Assembly: GCF_001547995.1 (NCBI RefSeq)
Contig: NZ_AP014690.1
Span: 1,360,001 to 1,424,000 of the forward strand
DNA length: 64,000 nucleotides
From: Asaia bogorensis NBRC 16594
Lineage (GTDB): Bacteria; Pseudomonadota; Alphaproteobacteria; Acetobacterales; Acetobacteraceae
Direction: 5' to 3'
Shown here: positions 18,907 to 26,684 of the stretch, piece by piece
How positions within the stretch are numbered: position 1 is the stretch's first letter
Layout of the letters: each line of letters starts with the position of its first letter
Notes under the pieces: generated by a model
What the model was told of the DNA's origin: nothing
What the model saw: the letters and a program-made list of their open reading frames with translations, nothing else
Databases searched by the model: none
Program-made: the position numbers and the translations under genes

Positions 18907-19389
18907 CTAGTCCTTGAGCGTGAAATTCACCGTCGTCGATGTGCCGCCAAGAAACTTGAAGGTCAGCGGAACAGTCTCGCCTGTCTTGATCGTGTCGGGG
19001 AAGTTGCGGCAGATCAGATGGTAGCCTCCCTCGGGGAAGACCATTGTCATATCGGCAGGAATGGTGAAATGCGAAAACAGGTTGGCGGTGTGACTCGTCA
19101 CCTCCTGCTCGCTGTGAAATGCTTCGATGGCGGCGCAATCAGGGGAGCTGACGCCTGAAATCAGGTGGGCCTCATGCCCCTTGTTGACGACCGTGAAATA
19201 GGCGGCGGCCAGCCCCGGGTAATGCTTGGCCCGGCGTATCCACCCTTCGATGGTGATATCGCGATTGGCGTTCTTCTGTCCGGGAACGTTGGTGTCGTCT
19301 GTCTGGGCCCGTGCTCCCGCCGGGAAAAGCAGCGCCCCTGTCACGCAAACTGTCATGAGCAGTGCTGGAATAGCTTGCACTCTTTTCAC
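18907..19389 (-). CDS. Periplasmic PCuAC-like (copper chaperone family) protein with altered ligand positions
   Basis: A 160-residue secreted protein: signal peptide ending PAGARA, then a cupredoxin-like PCuAC domain with [22 protein letters not shown] and [13 protein letters not shown]. PCuAC proteins normally deliver Cu(I) to cytochrome oxidase through an H-M-x10-M-x21-H-x-M set. Here the HEM position reads FHSEQE and the usual HLMLM reads HLICRN; two cysteines appear instead (SSPDC and HLIC), so canonical copper binding is doubtful. GTG start with a good AAAGGAG site. It is convergent with recQ and divergent from nrdR. Family moderately sure; copper function unsure. Confidence 0.75.
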   Translation of the reverse strand: MKRVQAIPALLMTVCVTGALLFPAGARAQTDDTNVPGQKNANRDITIEGWIRRAKHYPGLAAAYFTVVNKGHEAHLISGVSSPDCAAIEAFHSEQEVTSHTANLFSHFTIPADMTMVFPEGGYHLICRNFPDTIKTGETVPLTFKFLGGTSTTVNFTLKD

Positions 19390-19462
19390 TGATACGCTCC
19401 TTTCTGCGCCCGGCTCGTTTGGCCGGCCCGTGCCATCATCTGCCCATCAGGGGGAAACTCTC

Positions 19463-19966
19463 ATGAACTGCCCGTTCTGCGGCCATGAAGATACGCAGGT
19501 CAAGGATAGTCGTTCGACTGACGATGGTGCGGCTATTCGGCGCAGGCGTGTCTGTGCTGCCTGCACCCAGCGTTTCACGACCATCGAACGCGTACAGTTG
19601 CGCGAACTGGTCGTGACGAAGATGGACGGTCGACGGGTGCCTTTCGATCGGGACAAGCTGGCCCGCTCGATCCGTATCGCCCTGCGCAAGCGCCCGGTTG
19701 AGGAAGAACGTCAGGAGCGGATCGTCAACGGCTTGGTGCGCCAGCTTGAGGCTTCCGGTGAAGCGGAAATTTCTTCGGCGCGTATTGGCGAATTGGCAAT
19801 GGATGCATTGCACAGCATCGACGGTGTCGCTTATGTGCGCTTTGCAAGTGTATATCGCGATTTTCGAGAGGTTGAGGCTTTTTCGAAGCTGCTGACGGAT
19901 ATGCGTCCCGGTGAGGAGGCTGAACTGCCACTCCCGCCGGTCAAGCGCGGAAAAGACAAGGGATGA
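19463..19966 (+). CDS. nrdR: Transcriptional repressor NrdR
   Basis: NrdR represses ribonucleotide reductase genes in response to the ATP/dATP ratio. The 167-residue protein has an N-terminal zinc ribbon ([15 protein letters not shown] with CAAC downstream, and the arginine run AIRRRRVC), then an ATP-cone domain from about residue 49 with [20 protein letters not shown]. The ATG was chosen because it begins the zinc ribbon exactly as in the family (MNCPFCG). Its stop overlaps the nusB start region by four bases. It may recognise NrdR boxes near nrd genes, none of which are in the window. Confidence 0.95.
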   Translation: MNCPFCGHEDTQVKDSRSTDDGAAIRRRRVCAACTQRFTTIERVQLRELVVTKMDGRRVPFDRDKLARSIRIALRKRPVEEERQERIVNGLVRQLEASGEAEISSARIGELAMDALHSIDGVAYVRFASVYRDFREVEAFSKLLTDMRPGEEAELPLPPVKRGKDKG

Positions 19967-20499
19967 TGACGATGACTGATGAGACCAAGACCAAGAACCA
20001 GCCGAAGCGTTCGCGCACCGTAGCCCGTGTCGCCGCCGTTCAGGCGCTGTTCCAGTGCGAACAGGGGGGAGAGAATGCCGAGACGGTCATCAGCCAGTTC
20101 CAGCGTCATCGTCTGGCCGATGATCGGGGCAGCGGCTTTGAAGATGGCTACGTGCCGGACGCCGATTTCCGCCTTTTCGGTCTGATCGTCAAAGGCGTGA
20201 CGCTCGCCCAGGATCGTATCGATACGACGCTGGCGGCAGCTCTCCCTGCCAACTGGCCGCTCAACCGCCTGGACCCCGTGCTGCGTGCCCTGTTGCGTGC
20301 GGGCGCTTGGGAACTCGGTGAGGACGTCCCGGCGCGCGTTGTCATCAACGAATATCTCGATGTGGCGCACGGTTTCTTCTCAGGTGATGAAGCCCGCCTG
20401 GTCAATGGTGTGCTCGATGCGCTGACACGTCCGGCTGCCCCCGTGCAGGACAATGCGGAAGGCGATGATGCCGCAAATGACGGATCAGAACCGGTCTGA
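19963..20499 (+). CDS. nusB: Transcription antitermination factor NusB
   Basis: NusB with NusE binds boxA RNA and supports antitermination of rRNA operons. The 178-residue all-helical protein shows [15 protein letters not shown] near the N-terminus and [16 protein letters not shown] followed by [27 protein letters not shown], typical of the family. Acidic Asp/Glu tail. Three clustered ATGs (19963, 19966, 19972) could serve as start; the first is kept because of the overlap with nrdR. In many alphaproteobacteria riboflavin genes lie between nrdR and nusB; here they are directly coupled. Confidence 0.92.
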   Translation: MMTMTDETKTKNQPKRSRTVARVAAVQALFQCEQGGENAETVISQFQRHRLADDRGSGFEDGYVPDADFRLFGLIVKGVTLAQDRIDTTLAAALPANWPLNRLDPVLRALLRAGAWELGEDVPARVVINEYLDVAHGFFSGDEARLVNGVLDALTRPAAPVQDNAEGDDAANDGSEPV

Positions 20500-21445
20500 A
20501 ATGAGCGGCGGCGAGTTCGACTTCATCGACAGGTTCTTTCGTCCGCTGGCGGGTGAGGGCGCTCTCGCGCTTGGCGATGATGCGGCGCTGATCGATCTGG
20601 CCGCGGACCGCGAGTTGATACTCTCGACCGATACCTTGGTCGAGGCCGTCCATTTTCTGCCTGACGACCCGGCCGAGACGATCAGCCGTAAATTGCTGCG
20701 TGTCAGCCTGTCAGATTGTGCAGCGATGGGCGCAAGGCCGCGCGGCTATCTGATGAATATCAGCCGCCCTGCGGCGTTCGACGATCAGTGGTTTGCCAGT
20801 TTCAGCGCGGGGCTGGCGCAGGATCAGGCCATTTTCGATGTCCATCTGCTGGGGGGAGACACGACCAGTACGCGTGGCCCGCTGGTGCTCAGCCTGACCA
20901 TCCTCGGTGAAGTGCCGCGTGGAAAGGCCGTCCGACGGGGAGGTGCCCGGCCCGGCGATGTTCTGTGGGTCACAGGCACCATTGGTGATGCTGCCCTCGG
21001 CCTTCAGGCCCTTCTGGGCGAACTGCCAGACCCCGATGGCTATTTGGCGGGGCGCTACCGTATTCCCCAGCCCCGCACGGGCTTTCCTCTGGGTGATTTC
21101 GCCCGTGCGGGCATGGATATCTCCGATGGTCTCGTTCAGGATGCCGGCCATCTTGCCAGGCAGAGTGGCGTGCATCTGGAAATCGATGCGGCAGCGGTAC
21201 CACGCTCTCCTCAGGCTCGCGCTGCCGGGGAGGCATGGTTCGAAACCTGTCTGACGGGAGGCGATGACTACGAGCTTCTCTTTGCAGCCGATGAGTCGCA
21301 GACAGACGCCATCATGAACGCAGCCAGGCAGGCAGGGGTACCAGCAACCCGCATAGGGCGCGTGACCCCCGGTACCGGCGTTGCCGTTCTGGATGGAGAG
21401 GGTGAGGAGATGCGCCTGTCACGTACGGGCTGGCAGCATTTCTGA
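20468..21445 (+). CDS. thiL: Thiamine-monophosphate kinase
   Basis: ThiL phosphorylates thiamine monophosphate to the active diphosphate. The protein (325 residues from this start) shows the family opening GEFDFIDRFF, metal-binding LGDDAALIDL, STDTLVEAVHF, the second GGDTTSTRGPL, and the C-terminal GGDDYELLF. The start is uncertain: 20468 has a GGAAGG site five bases upstream and overlaps nusB by 32 bases; 20501, one base after the nusB stop, matches the family N-terminus better. It would supply the cofactor for the E1 of pyruvate dehydrogenase encoded earlier. Confidence 0.93.
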   Translation: MPQMTDQNRSEMSGGEFDFIDRFFRPLAGEGALALGDDAALIDLAADRELILSTDTLVEAVHFLPDDPAETISRKLLRVSLSDCAAMGARPRGYLMNISRPAAFDDQWFASFSAGLAQDQAIFDVHLLGGDTTSTRGPLVLSLTILGEVPRGKAVRRGGARPGDVLWVTGTIGDAALGLQALLGELPDPDGYLAGRYRIPQPRTGFPLGDFARAGMDISDGLVQDAGHLARQSGVHLEIDAAAVPRSPQARAAGEAWFETCLTGGDDYELLFAADESQTDAIMNAARQAGVPATRIGRVTPGTGVAVLDGEGEEMRLSRTGWQHF

Positions 21446-21502
21446 GGCGCGGCAAAGCACGGAGACCGGGGGCTTTTGGCGTGGACCCGCGATGCGTTTA
21501 GA

Positions 21503-21558
21503 ACCCGCCCAAGAGGGGGCGGGTCGCCCCAGCAGTCGGATACCCCGGTCAAACCGGG
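21503..21558. terminator. Possible bidirectional terminator hairpins between thiL and the GNAT gene
   Basis: ACCCGCCC (21503-21510) pairs perfectly with GGGCGGGT (21517-21524), and CCCGGT (21544-21549) pairs with ACCGGG (21553-21558). They lie between two convergent genes, which is where terminators are expected. Neither arm is followed by a convincing T-run, so the assignment rests on position and stem strength only. Confidence 0.4.
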
Positions 21559-21575
21559 ATACGCGACAAGGGTGA

Positions 21576-22910
21576 TTATTGAGCGATATCTTTTTCGTAC
21601 ATGCGATGGACCTTGTTGGGCTCAGGCACGAGGCGGCGCACGAGGTTCAGCATCGGTGTATTGGTGTCGAGGATCCAGCCCAGCTCCACCGTTTTATAGG
21701 GCAGCGTCGCACGGCGGCGGATGAGTTCGTCGATAGCGAGTGAAGGCATGAGGGCACCGAGAAGTGTGCCGCGTACCTTGTGAGATACGCCAAGCAGGAT
21801 CACACGGGCCGAGTCAAAGCGATGACCGAGCAGCCGCGCACCCAGTCTGGCCCAGCCGAGAGGTGAAGGTGCTCCGTCGATGCCTCGGGCAATATCGAAC
21901 ACATTGGGTACCACCAGCGCCATGGCGGCGGGCTCGCCTGCATGGTCGATCTGGACATAATGCTCGGGCCGCAACACCAGCTTGAGCTGCTGGATCAGGC
22001 CTTCCATCTCGTAGGATTGCAGCGGGACGAAGTTATACGTTCCGGCCCAGGCATCGTTATAAAGCGACCTCAGCACTTCGCCCTGTGCGGCAATTTGCTT
22101 TTTGGAGAGATGCGAGACCGTGACGTCGCCCAGCTTCCCCTCGCCGGGTTTCAGGGCACCCGGTACGATATGACGCTCGTCCAGATCCTCAGTCAGATCC
22201 AGCTTGAAGGTCAGGAGGTCGCGTGTGGGTTCAAAGCCCAGCGCCTCGATAAGGCCGTTGAGTTCCGGGGGATGCCAGGGGGTTCCGATCATTGGCGGCT
22301 CATTCTGGCCAGTGATCATGAGACCGGACTCGCCATGATAGCCAAGGGTCACAGGTCCGCGCATACGTACCATGCCCTGATCGCGCAACCAGGCTTCGGC
22401 GGTATCGAGCAGCGACTTGATGACGCCTGTTTCGGACACGGCATCGAGGGCGCCGAACCAGCCTGTTTTTTCGTCCCAGGCCTCCAGGGCCTTGCCATCC
22501 ACTACGGCTGAAATGCGTCCAACAGGCTTGTTGTCGCGCCAGGCAATGAAGCAGCGCACGGAGGCATGACGGTAGATGCCGTTCTTGGCAGGATTGAGCA
22601 GATCATTCTGCTCCATATCCAGCGGAGGAACATAGCCGTCGCGCCCCTTGTAAAGTATCCGCGGGAGCCTGATGAAAAGTTTGAGGTCGTTGCGGGAGAT
22701 AACGGGCCGTACCGTCACCGGGGTGACATCCAGCCCGTCTTGCACAGGAGATGAGGGAGATGGGAAAGAGCGCGTGTCATGGGAATGCTGAGGCGCTACC
22801 GTCGCGCTGTGTCTCCCCGCAGGATGATCTGTATCGACCTGTGCGGAGCCGGCGTGTCCAGCATCAGCCTGATCGGCATCAAACTGGCGGAGATCTTCTG
22901 CTTCCGACAA
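21576..22910 (-). CDS. GNAT-fold acyltransferase-like protein (YghO-type family)
   Basis: A 444-residue cytoplasmic protein. The first 65 residues are low-complexity (Asp/His/Ser-rich); the conserved part starts at about VTVRPVISRNDLKLFIRLP and includes YVPPLDMEQNDLLNPAKN, VGRISAVVDG, RGPVTLGYHGESGLMITG and VELGWILDTNTPMLNLV. This pattern resembles the family containing E. coli YghO, with an acyl-CoA N-acyltransferase (GNAT) fold. Related proteins have been linked to bacterial ceramide synthesis, but I cannot prove membership here. The start is TTG with only a weak ribosome site; internal GTG starts are possible. It is divergent from an SDR gene 80 bases away. Function unproven. Confidence 0.65.
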   Translation of the reverse strand: MSEAEDLRQFDADQADAGHAGSAQVDTDHPAGRHSATVAPQHSHDTRSFPSPSSPVQDGLDVTPVTVRPVISRNDLKLFIRLPRILYKGRDGYVPPLDMEQNDLLNPAKNGIYRHASVRCFIAWRDNKPVGRISAVVDGKALEAWDEKTGWFGALDAVSETGVIKSLLDTAEAWLRDQGMVRMRGPVTLGYHGESGLMITGQNEPPMIGTPWHPPELNGLIEALGFEPTRDLLTFKLDLTEDLDERHIVPGALKPGEGKLGDVTVSHLSKKQIAAQGEVLRSLYNDAWAGTYNFVPLQSYEMEGLIQQLKLVLRPEHYVQIDHAGEPAAMALVVPNVFDIARGIDGAPSPLGWARLGARLLGHRFDSARVILLGVSHKVRGTLLGALMPSLAIDELIRRRATLPYKTVELGWILDTNTPMLNLVRRLVPEPNKVHRMYEKDIAQ

Positions 22911-22990
22911 GGCTCACTCTCAATCGCGGTCTGTCCGGCTCGCCCCCATGGCGCGACCGGCCTTCCGTTTCATTTACGAAAGCGCGTTGA

Positions 22991-23797
22991 ATGTCACGTC
23001 CAGAGCGGTTTGCAAAGCTGAACTTTGCACCAAGACATGTTCTTGTCACAGGAGCATCGGGTGGTTTGGGTAAGGAACTGGCGCTTCGTTACGCTGCACC
23101 TGGCGTCGTTCTCACATTGTGGGGGCGAAATGCCTCACGTCTGGAGGCTGTCGCCCAGGCGTGCAGGGAGCGCGGCAGCGTTGTCAATTGCCATATCCTG
23201 TCGCTCACGGCGATCGATGACGCGTTGCAGCTTCTGCGACAGTGTGACGATCAACATCCGGTCGATGTGCTTATTCTCAATGCAGGCGTATCAGACATAC
23301 GCCCTGAAAATGCCCTGACCGAGACTGTTGAAGCGGTGCGCGAGGCAAGTCTCGTCAATTATGCAGTGCCAGCCATTCTTGCGACGGAAGCCGCCTCCAG
23401 GATGGCCCCCCGCAGATTGGGGCGTATCGCCATGATCGGCTCGGTTGCGGCTCATCATGATCTGCCTTTTGCTTCGGCCTATAGCAGCTCGAAAGCGGGT
23501 CTTGCGCGCTTTGCCACGTGCCTGCATGCGGCGATGGGCCCCCATGATGTCGGGGTAACGCTGATCGAACCGGGTTATATCGACACGGCCATGAGCCGCA
23601 GGCTGGATGGCGCGAGGCCGTTTCTCGTCACGGCGGAAGATGCTGCCGCAAAGATCGCGACCGCGATCAGCCGGAATACTGCGGTTCTCGTCTTCCCGCG
23701 CATCTTCCTTCTGCTCAAGCTGATCTCGGCGATCGTGCCGCGTGGTGTGGCGCATCGCCTTCTGCGCCTTGCGAAGGTGAAACAGAGCGCCGCGTAG
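22991..23797 (+). CDS. Short-chain dehydrogenase/reductase
   Basis: A classical SDR of 268 residues using NAD(P)H. It has the Rossmann motif VLVTGASGGLGKEL (residues 17-30), NAGVSD from residue 97, catalytic Ser151 in MIGSVAA, and the Tyr164/Lys168 pair in AYSSSKAG. The C-terminal FPRIFLLLKLISAIVPRG is strongly hydrophobic, suggesting membrane association and a lipophilic substrate, as in 3-ketosphinganine or polyketide-lipid reductases. It is divergent from the GNAT-fold gene, so the two may share control. Substrate not determined. Confidence 0.82.
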   Translation: MSRPERFAKLNFAPRHVLVTGASGGLGKELALRYAAPGVVLTLWGRNASRLEAVAQACRERGSVVNCHILSLTAIDDALQLLRQCDDQHPVDVLILNAGVSDIRPENALTETVEAVREASLVNYAVPAILATEAASRMAPRRLGRIAMIGSVAAHHDLPFASAYSSSKAGLARFATCLHAAMGPHDVGVTLIEPGYIDTAMSRRLDGARPFLVTAEDAAAKIATAISRNTAVLVFPRIFLLLKLISAIVPRGVAHRLLRLAKVKQSAA

Positions 23798-23945
23798 CCG
23801 ATGTTTGGCGGCAGGGAGCAAAGTGTGGGTGTTGACGCCGGGATGATAGCCTGCGACTGCTTCCTCACGAAATGTTTGAGGATGGGTTCGGGATGGGGCG
23901 GGCCCATGCCGGATCGGAAATCGCCCCCGGAAACTGGAGCAAGCA

Positions 23946-24920
23946 ATGCAGGATATTGTCACCGTCGATATTGGAGGCACGAACGCACGATTTGCGATCG
24001 CCAAGGTCGATCAGGGGCGTGTGGTCGAACTGGGTGAAGCCACGACCCTGCGCACGGCAGATCATGCGAGCCTTGCTCTGGCATGGGAGGCCTTCGGCCG
24101 TACCCTCGGTCGTGAATTGCCCCGTTATGCGGGCATCGCCATCGCTTGCCCGATCCAGGGTGAGACGCTCAAGATGACCAATAATCCCTGGATCATCCAG
24201 CCCTCCATGCTGGCAGAGCGTCTGCATCTGGAGGACTTCACGCTCGTCAACGATTTCGGGGCGGTCGGCCATGCCGTGGCCCAGATCGATGAGCAGTATC
24301 TCGAACATCTCTGTGGCCCCGATCGCCCATTGCCGACCGAGGGCACAACGACCATCGTTGGTCCGGGCACCGGGCTTGGCGCTGCCTGTCTGTTGCGCCG
24401 CAAGGGCCAGTATTTCGTGATCGAGACCGAGGGCGGCCATATCGATTTTGCACCGCTCGACGAGTTCGAGGACAAGATCCTGCGTGCGCTGCGCCGCCGC
24501 TTCCGCCGTGTTTCGGCCGAGCGCATCGTATCTGGCCCCGGCCTGACCAATCTCTACGAAATCATCGCCGAGATGCAGGGTCTGCCCATTACCATGCGCG
24601 ACAACAAGGCGCTTTGGGAGATGGCCATGGAAGGCCGTGATTCGATGGCAGCCGCTGCTCTTGAGCGCTTCTTCCTCTCTCTTGGTGCCGTGGCGGGTGA
24701 CCTGGCCCTGGCCCATCGCGCCCAGGGTGTTGTCATTGCTGGCGGCCTTGGGCTGCGCGTGGCTGACCGTCTGCCTCATTCCGGCTTTGCCGAGCGTTTT
24801 GTTGCGAAGGGACGCTTCGAGAGCATGATGGGCGATATGCCGGTCAAGATCATCACTCACCCTCAGCCCGGCCTGTTCGGTGCCGCTGCTGCCTTCGCCT
24901 CGGACCATCCGTCGCTCTGA
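23946..24920 (+). CDS. glk: Glucokinase
   Basis: ATP-dependent phosphorylation of glucose, 324 residues, of the bacterial Glk family (not ROK). The phosphate motif VDIGGTNARFAIA starts at residue 7, catalytic Asp103 lies in LVNDFGAVGHA, and GPGTGLGAACLL plus the EGGHIDFAP loop bind ATP and sugar. In acetic acid bacteria much glucose is oxidised in the periplasm, and this enzyme feeds the cytoplasmic share into the pentose phosphate or Entner-Doudoroff routes. It is followed immediately by a strong hairpin, so it seems monocistronic. Confidence 0.93.
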   Translation: MQDIVTVDIGGTNARFAIAKVDQGRVVELGEATTLRTADHASLALAWEAFGRTLGRELPRYAGIAIACPIQGETLKMTNNPWIIQPSMLAERLHLEDFTLVNDFGAVGHAVAQIDEQYLEHLCGPDRPLPTEGTTTIVGPGTGLGAACLLRRKGQYFVIETEGGHIDFAPLDEFEDKILRALRRRFRRVSAERIVSGPGLTNLYEIIAEMQGLPITMRDNKALWEMAMEGRDSMAAAALERFFLSLGAVAGDLALAHRAQGVVIAGGLGLRVADRLPHSGFAERFVAKGRFESMMGDMPVKIITHPQPGLFGAAAAFASDHPSL

Positions 24921-24929
24921 GATTGCGGG

Positions 24930-24966
24930 GGTGCGCCTTGCCGTTCAGGGCGCACCATCGCTTTTC
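24930..24966 (+). terminator. Terminator after glk
   Basis: GGTGCGCC (24930-24937) pairs perfectly with GGCGCACC (24949-24956) across an 11-base loop, followed by ATCGCTTTTC. The tail is only moderately T-rich but the place, nine bases after the glk stop, is right. Confidence 0.7.
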
Positions 24967-25287
24967 TCCTACAGGAAATAGCCGATATCATTTGCTACGA
25001 TGCTGATCGCTCGGAGCCACTCTCGCTTGCTGCCTGCTGGCCAGGGTCATACGAACCGATAACCCGTATGTCGTGTCCTCCGAGCGCCGAAATGAGTGTT
25101 CGGTTCAAGTTTGGCAGTATTCGCAGGTTTGACCGCACCTGCGAAAAGTGATCGTCCCTTTCGGGAAAGCGCTGTCATCCTATGTCAAGAAATTGTGCAT
25201 TGCGTGCGAGACGAGATAGCGTAGTGCTGTCTTGATTACATTTGTGTAATATTGAATCGCGCCGCCGCCTTGCCACGGACACCAGAC
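24967..25287. other. Non-coding region between glk and the dicarboxylate carrier gene
   Basis: No convincing reading frame here. It contains a perfect hairpin CGCAGGT/ACCTGCG (25122-25143, eight-base loop) and, close to the next gene, the inverted repeat ATTACA-TTTG-TGTAAT (25235-25250). The stretch is long enough for a catabolite- or two-component-controlled promoter, but I see no clear -35/-10 pair. Confidence 0.5.
25235..25250. promoter_or_regulatory. Operator-like inverted repeat upstream of the dicarboxylate carrier gene
   Basis: ATTACA (25235-25240) and TGTAAT (25245-25250) form a perfect inverted repeat with a TTTG spacer, 38 bases before the likely ATG. Symmetry, AT-richness and position suit a dimeric regulator site; no regulator is identified. 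Confidence 0.4.
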
Positions 25288-26667
25288 ATGATGAAGCCCA
25301 ATTCGATCGCAAGTACCCTAGGTACGGCTCAACACGGGCTGAACGGCGACGAGGATAGTCATGAGCACGCCAGGCGCGTTCCGCTCTGGCGGCATACCTA
25401 TGTGCAGGTTCTCGTGGCGATTATCGTCGGTTCGCTGATCGGTCATTTTGCTCCCCAGACAGGGCAGGCCCTGCAACCTCTGGGAGACGGATTTATCCGT
25501 CTCGTCAAGATGATCATCCCTCCTGTCATCTTCCTGACCATTGTGACGGGAATTGCGGGGATGCGTGACCTGAGGGCGGTGGCGCGCGTGGCAGCGAAGA
25601 CTTTCGCCTACTTCCTGTTCTTCTCCACGCTCGCCCTCATAGTCGGACTGGTAACAGCCAATGTCATTCGTCCGGGGGCTGGGCTCCATGCCACGATTGA
25701 TACGTCACCTGCCGGAACGGCCAGCGTGGCGCGCTATATTGGCAAGGCTCACGAGACCAGCCTTGTCGATTTTGTCCTGAACATCATTCCGGACACCTTC
25801 GTTTCGGCCCTGACGACAGGAAACATCCTGCAGGCGCTTTTCGTTGCCATTCTGACTGGCATCGGCCTTGCCCTGATGGGTGAGCGCGGCGCGCGCATGT
25901 TCGATGTGCTTGACGAAATTTCGGCCGTGGCATTCCGGATCGTCGGTATCCTGATGAAAGCCGCGCCAATCGGTGCGTTTGGCGCCATTGCCTATACGGT
26001 GGGCAAATACGGCGCATCGAGTCTGGCAGATCTCGCCACGCTTGTTCTGACATTCTACCTGACGGCAATCGTCTTCATCGTCGTGGTTCTGGGTGTTGTG
26101 GCCCGTCTCGCCGGGTTCTCGATCCTGCGGCTGATCGCCTATCTGCGTGCAGAGCTTCTGCTCGTGCTGGGCACATCATCCTCCGAGAGCGCCTTGCCGA
26201 GCCTCATGGCTAAGATGGAGCGGGCAGGGTGCCCCAAGGCCATTGTCGGTCTCGTGGTGCCAATGGGGTACTCGTTCAATCTCGATGGCACGAACATCTA
26301 CATGACGCTCGCAGCGCTTTTCATCGCGCAGGCCTATGACATCCATCTGGGTCTCGGCCAGCAGGTTCTGCTGCTTGGCATGGCCATGCTCTCATCCAAG
26401 GGGGCGGCAGGGGTCACGGGTGCGGGGTTCATCACCCTCGCGGCAACGCTCTCGATCGTGCCTTCCATTCCCGTGGCCGGGATCGGGTTGATTCTCGGTG
26501 TCGACCGTTTCATGAGCGAGTGCCGCAGCCTCACCAACTTCATCGGGAACGCTGTTGCGACAGTCGTCGTGGCACGATGGGAGGGCGTGGTGGACGATGC
26601 CAAACTGGCAGAGGCGCTCAAACCCGGTGGAGGATCGGCGAACGCTTCCTCCGCGCTGACCGACTGA
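25288..26667 (+). CDS. dctA: Dicarboxylate/amino acid:cation symporter (DctA/GltP family)
   Basis: An inner-membrane sodium- or proton-coupled symporter of the DAACS family, 459 residues. It shows [23 protein letters not shown], the serine-rich reentrant loop [26 protein letters not shown], and the second hairpin [16 protein letters not shown], with [17 protein letters not shown] in the last core helix. These loops favour a C4-dicarboxylate carrier (DctA) over a glutamate carrier, but substrate choice is not certain. The ATG pair at 25288/25291 is preferred over an upstream TTG at 25252. It lies 14 bases before the porin gene, suggesting joint uptake. Confidence 0.88.
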   Translation: MMKPNSIASTLGTAQHGLNGDEDSHEHARRVPLWRHTYVQVLVAIIVGSLIGHFAPQTGQALQPLGDGFIRLVKMIIPPVIFLTIVTGIAGMRDLRAVARVAAKTFAYFLFFSTLALIVGLVTANVIRPGAGLHATIDTSPAGTASVARYIGKAHETSLVDFVLNIIPDTFVSALTTGNILQALFVAILTGIGLALMGERGARMFDVLDEISAVAFRIVGILMKAAPIGAFGAIAYTVGKYGASSLADLATLVLTFYLTAIVFIVVVLGVVARLAGFSILRLIAYLRAELLLVLGTSSSESALPSLMAKMERAGCPKAIVGLVVPMGYSFNLDGTNIYMTLAALFIAQAYDIHLGLGQQVLLLGMAMLSSKGAAGVTGAGFITLAATLSIVPSIPVAGIGLILGVDRFMSECRSLTNFIGNAVATVVVARWEGVVDDAKLAEALKPGGGSANASSALTD

Positions 26668-26684
26668 CCGGGACTGTACTCGTG

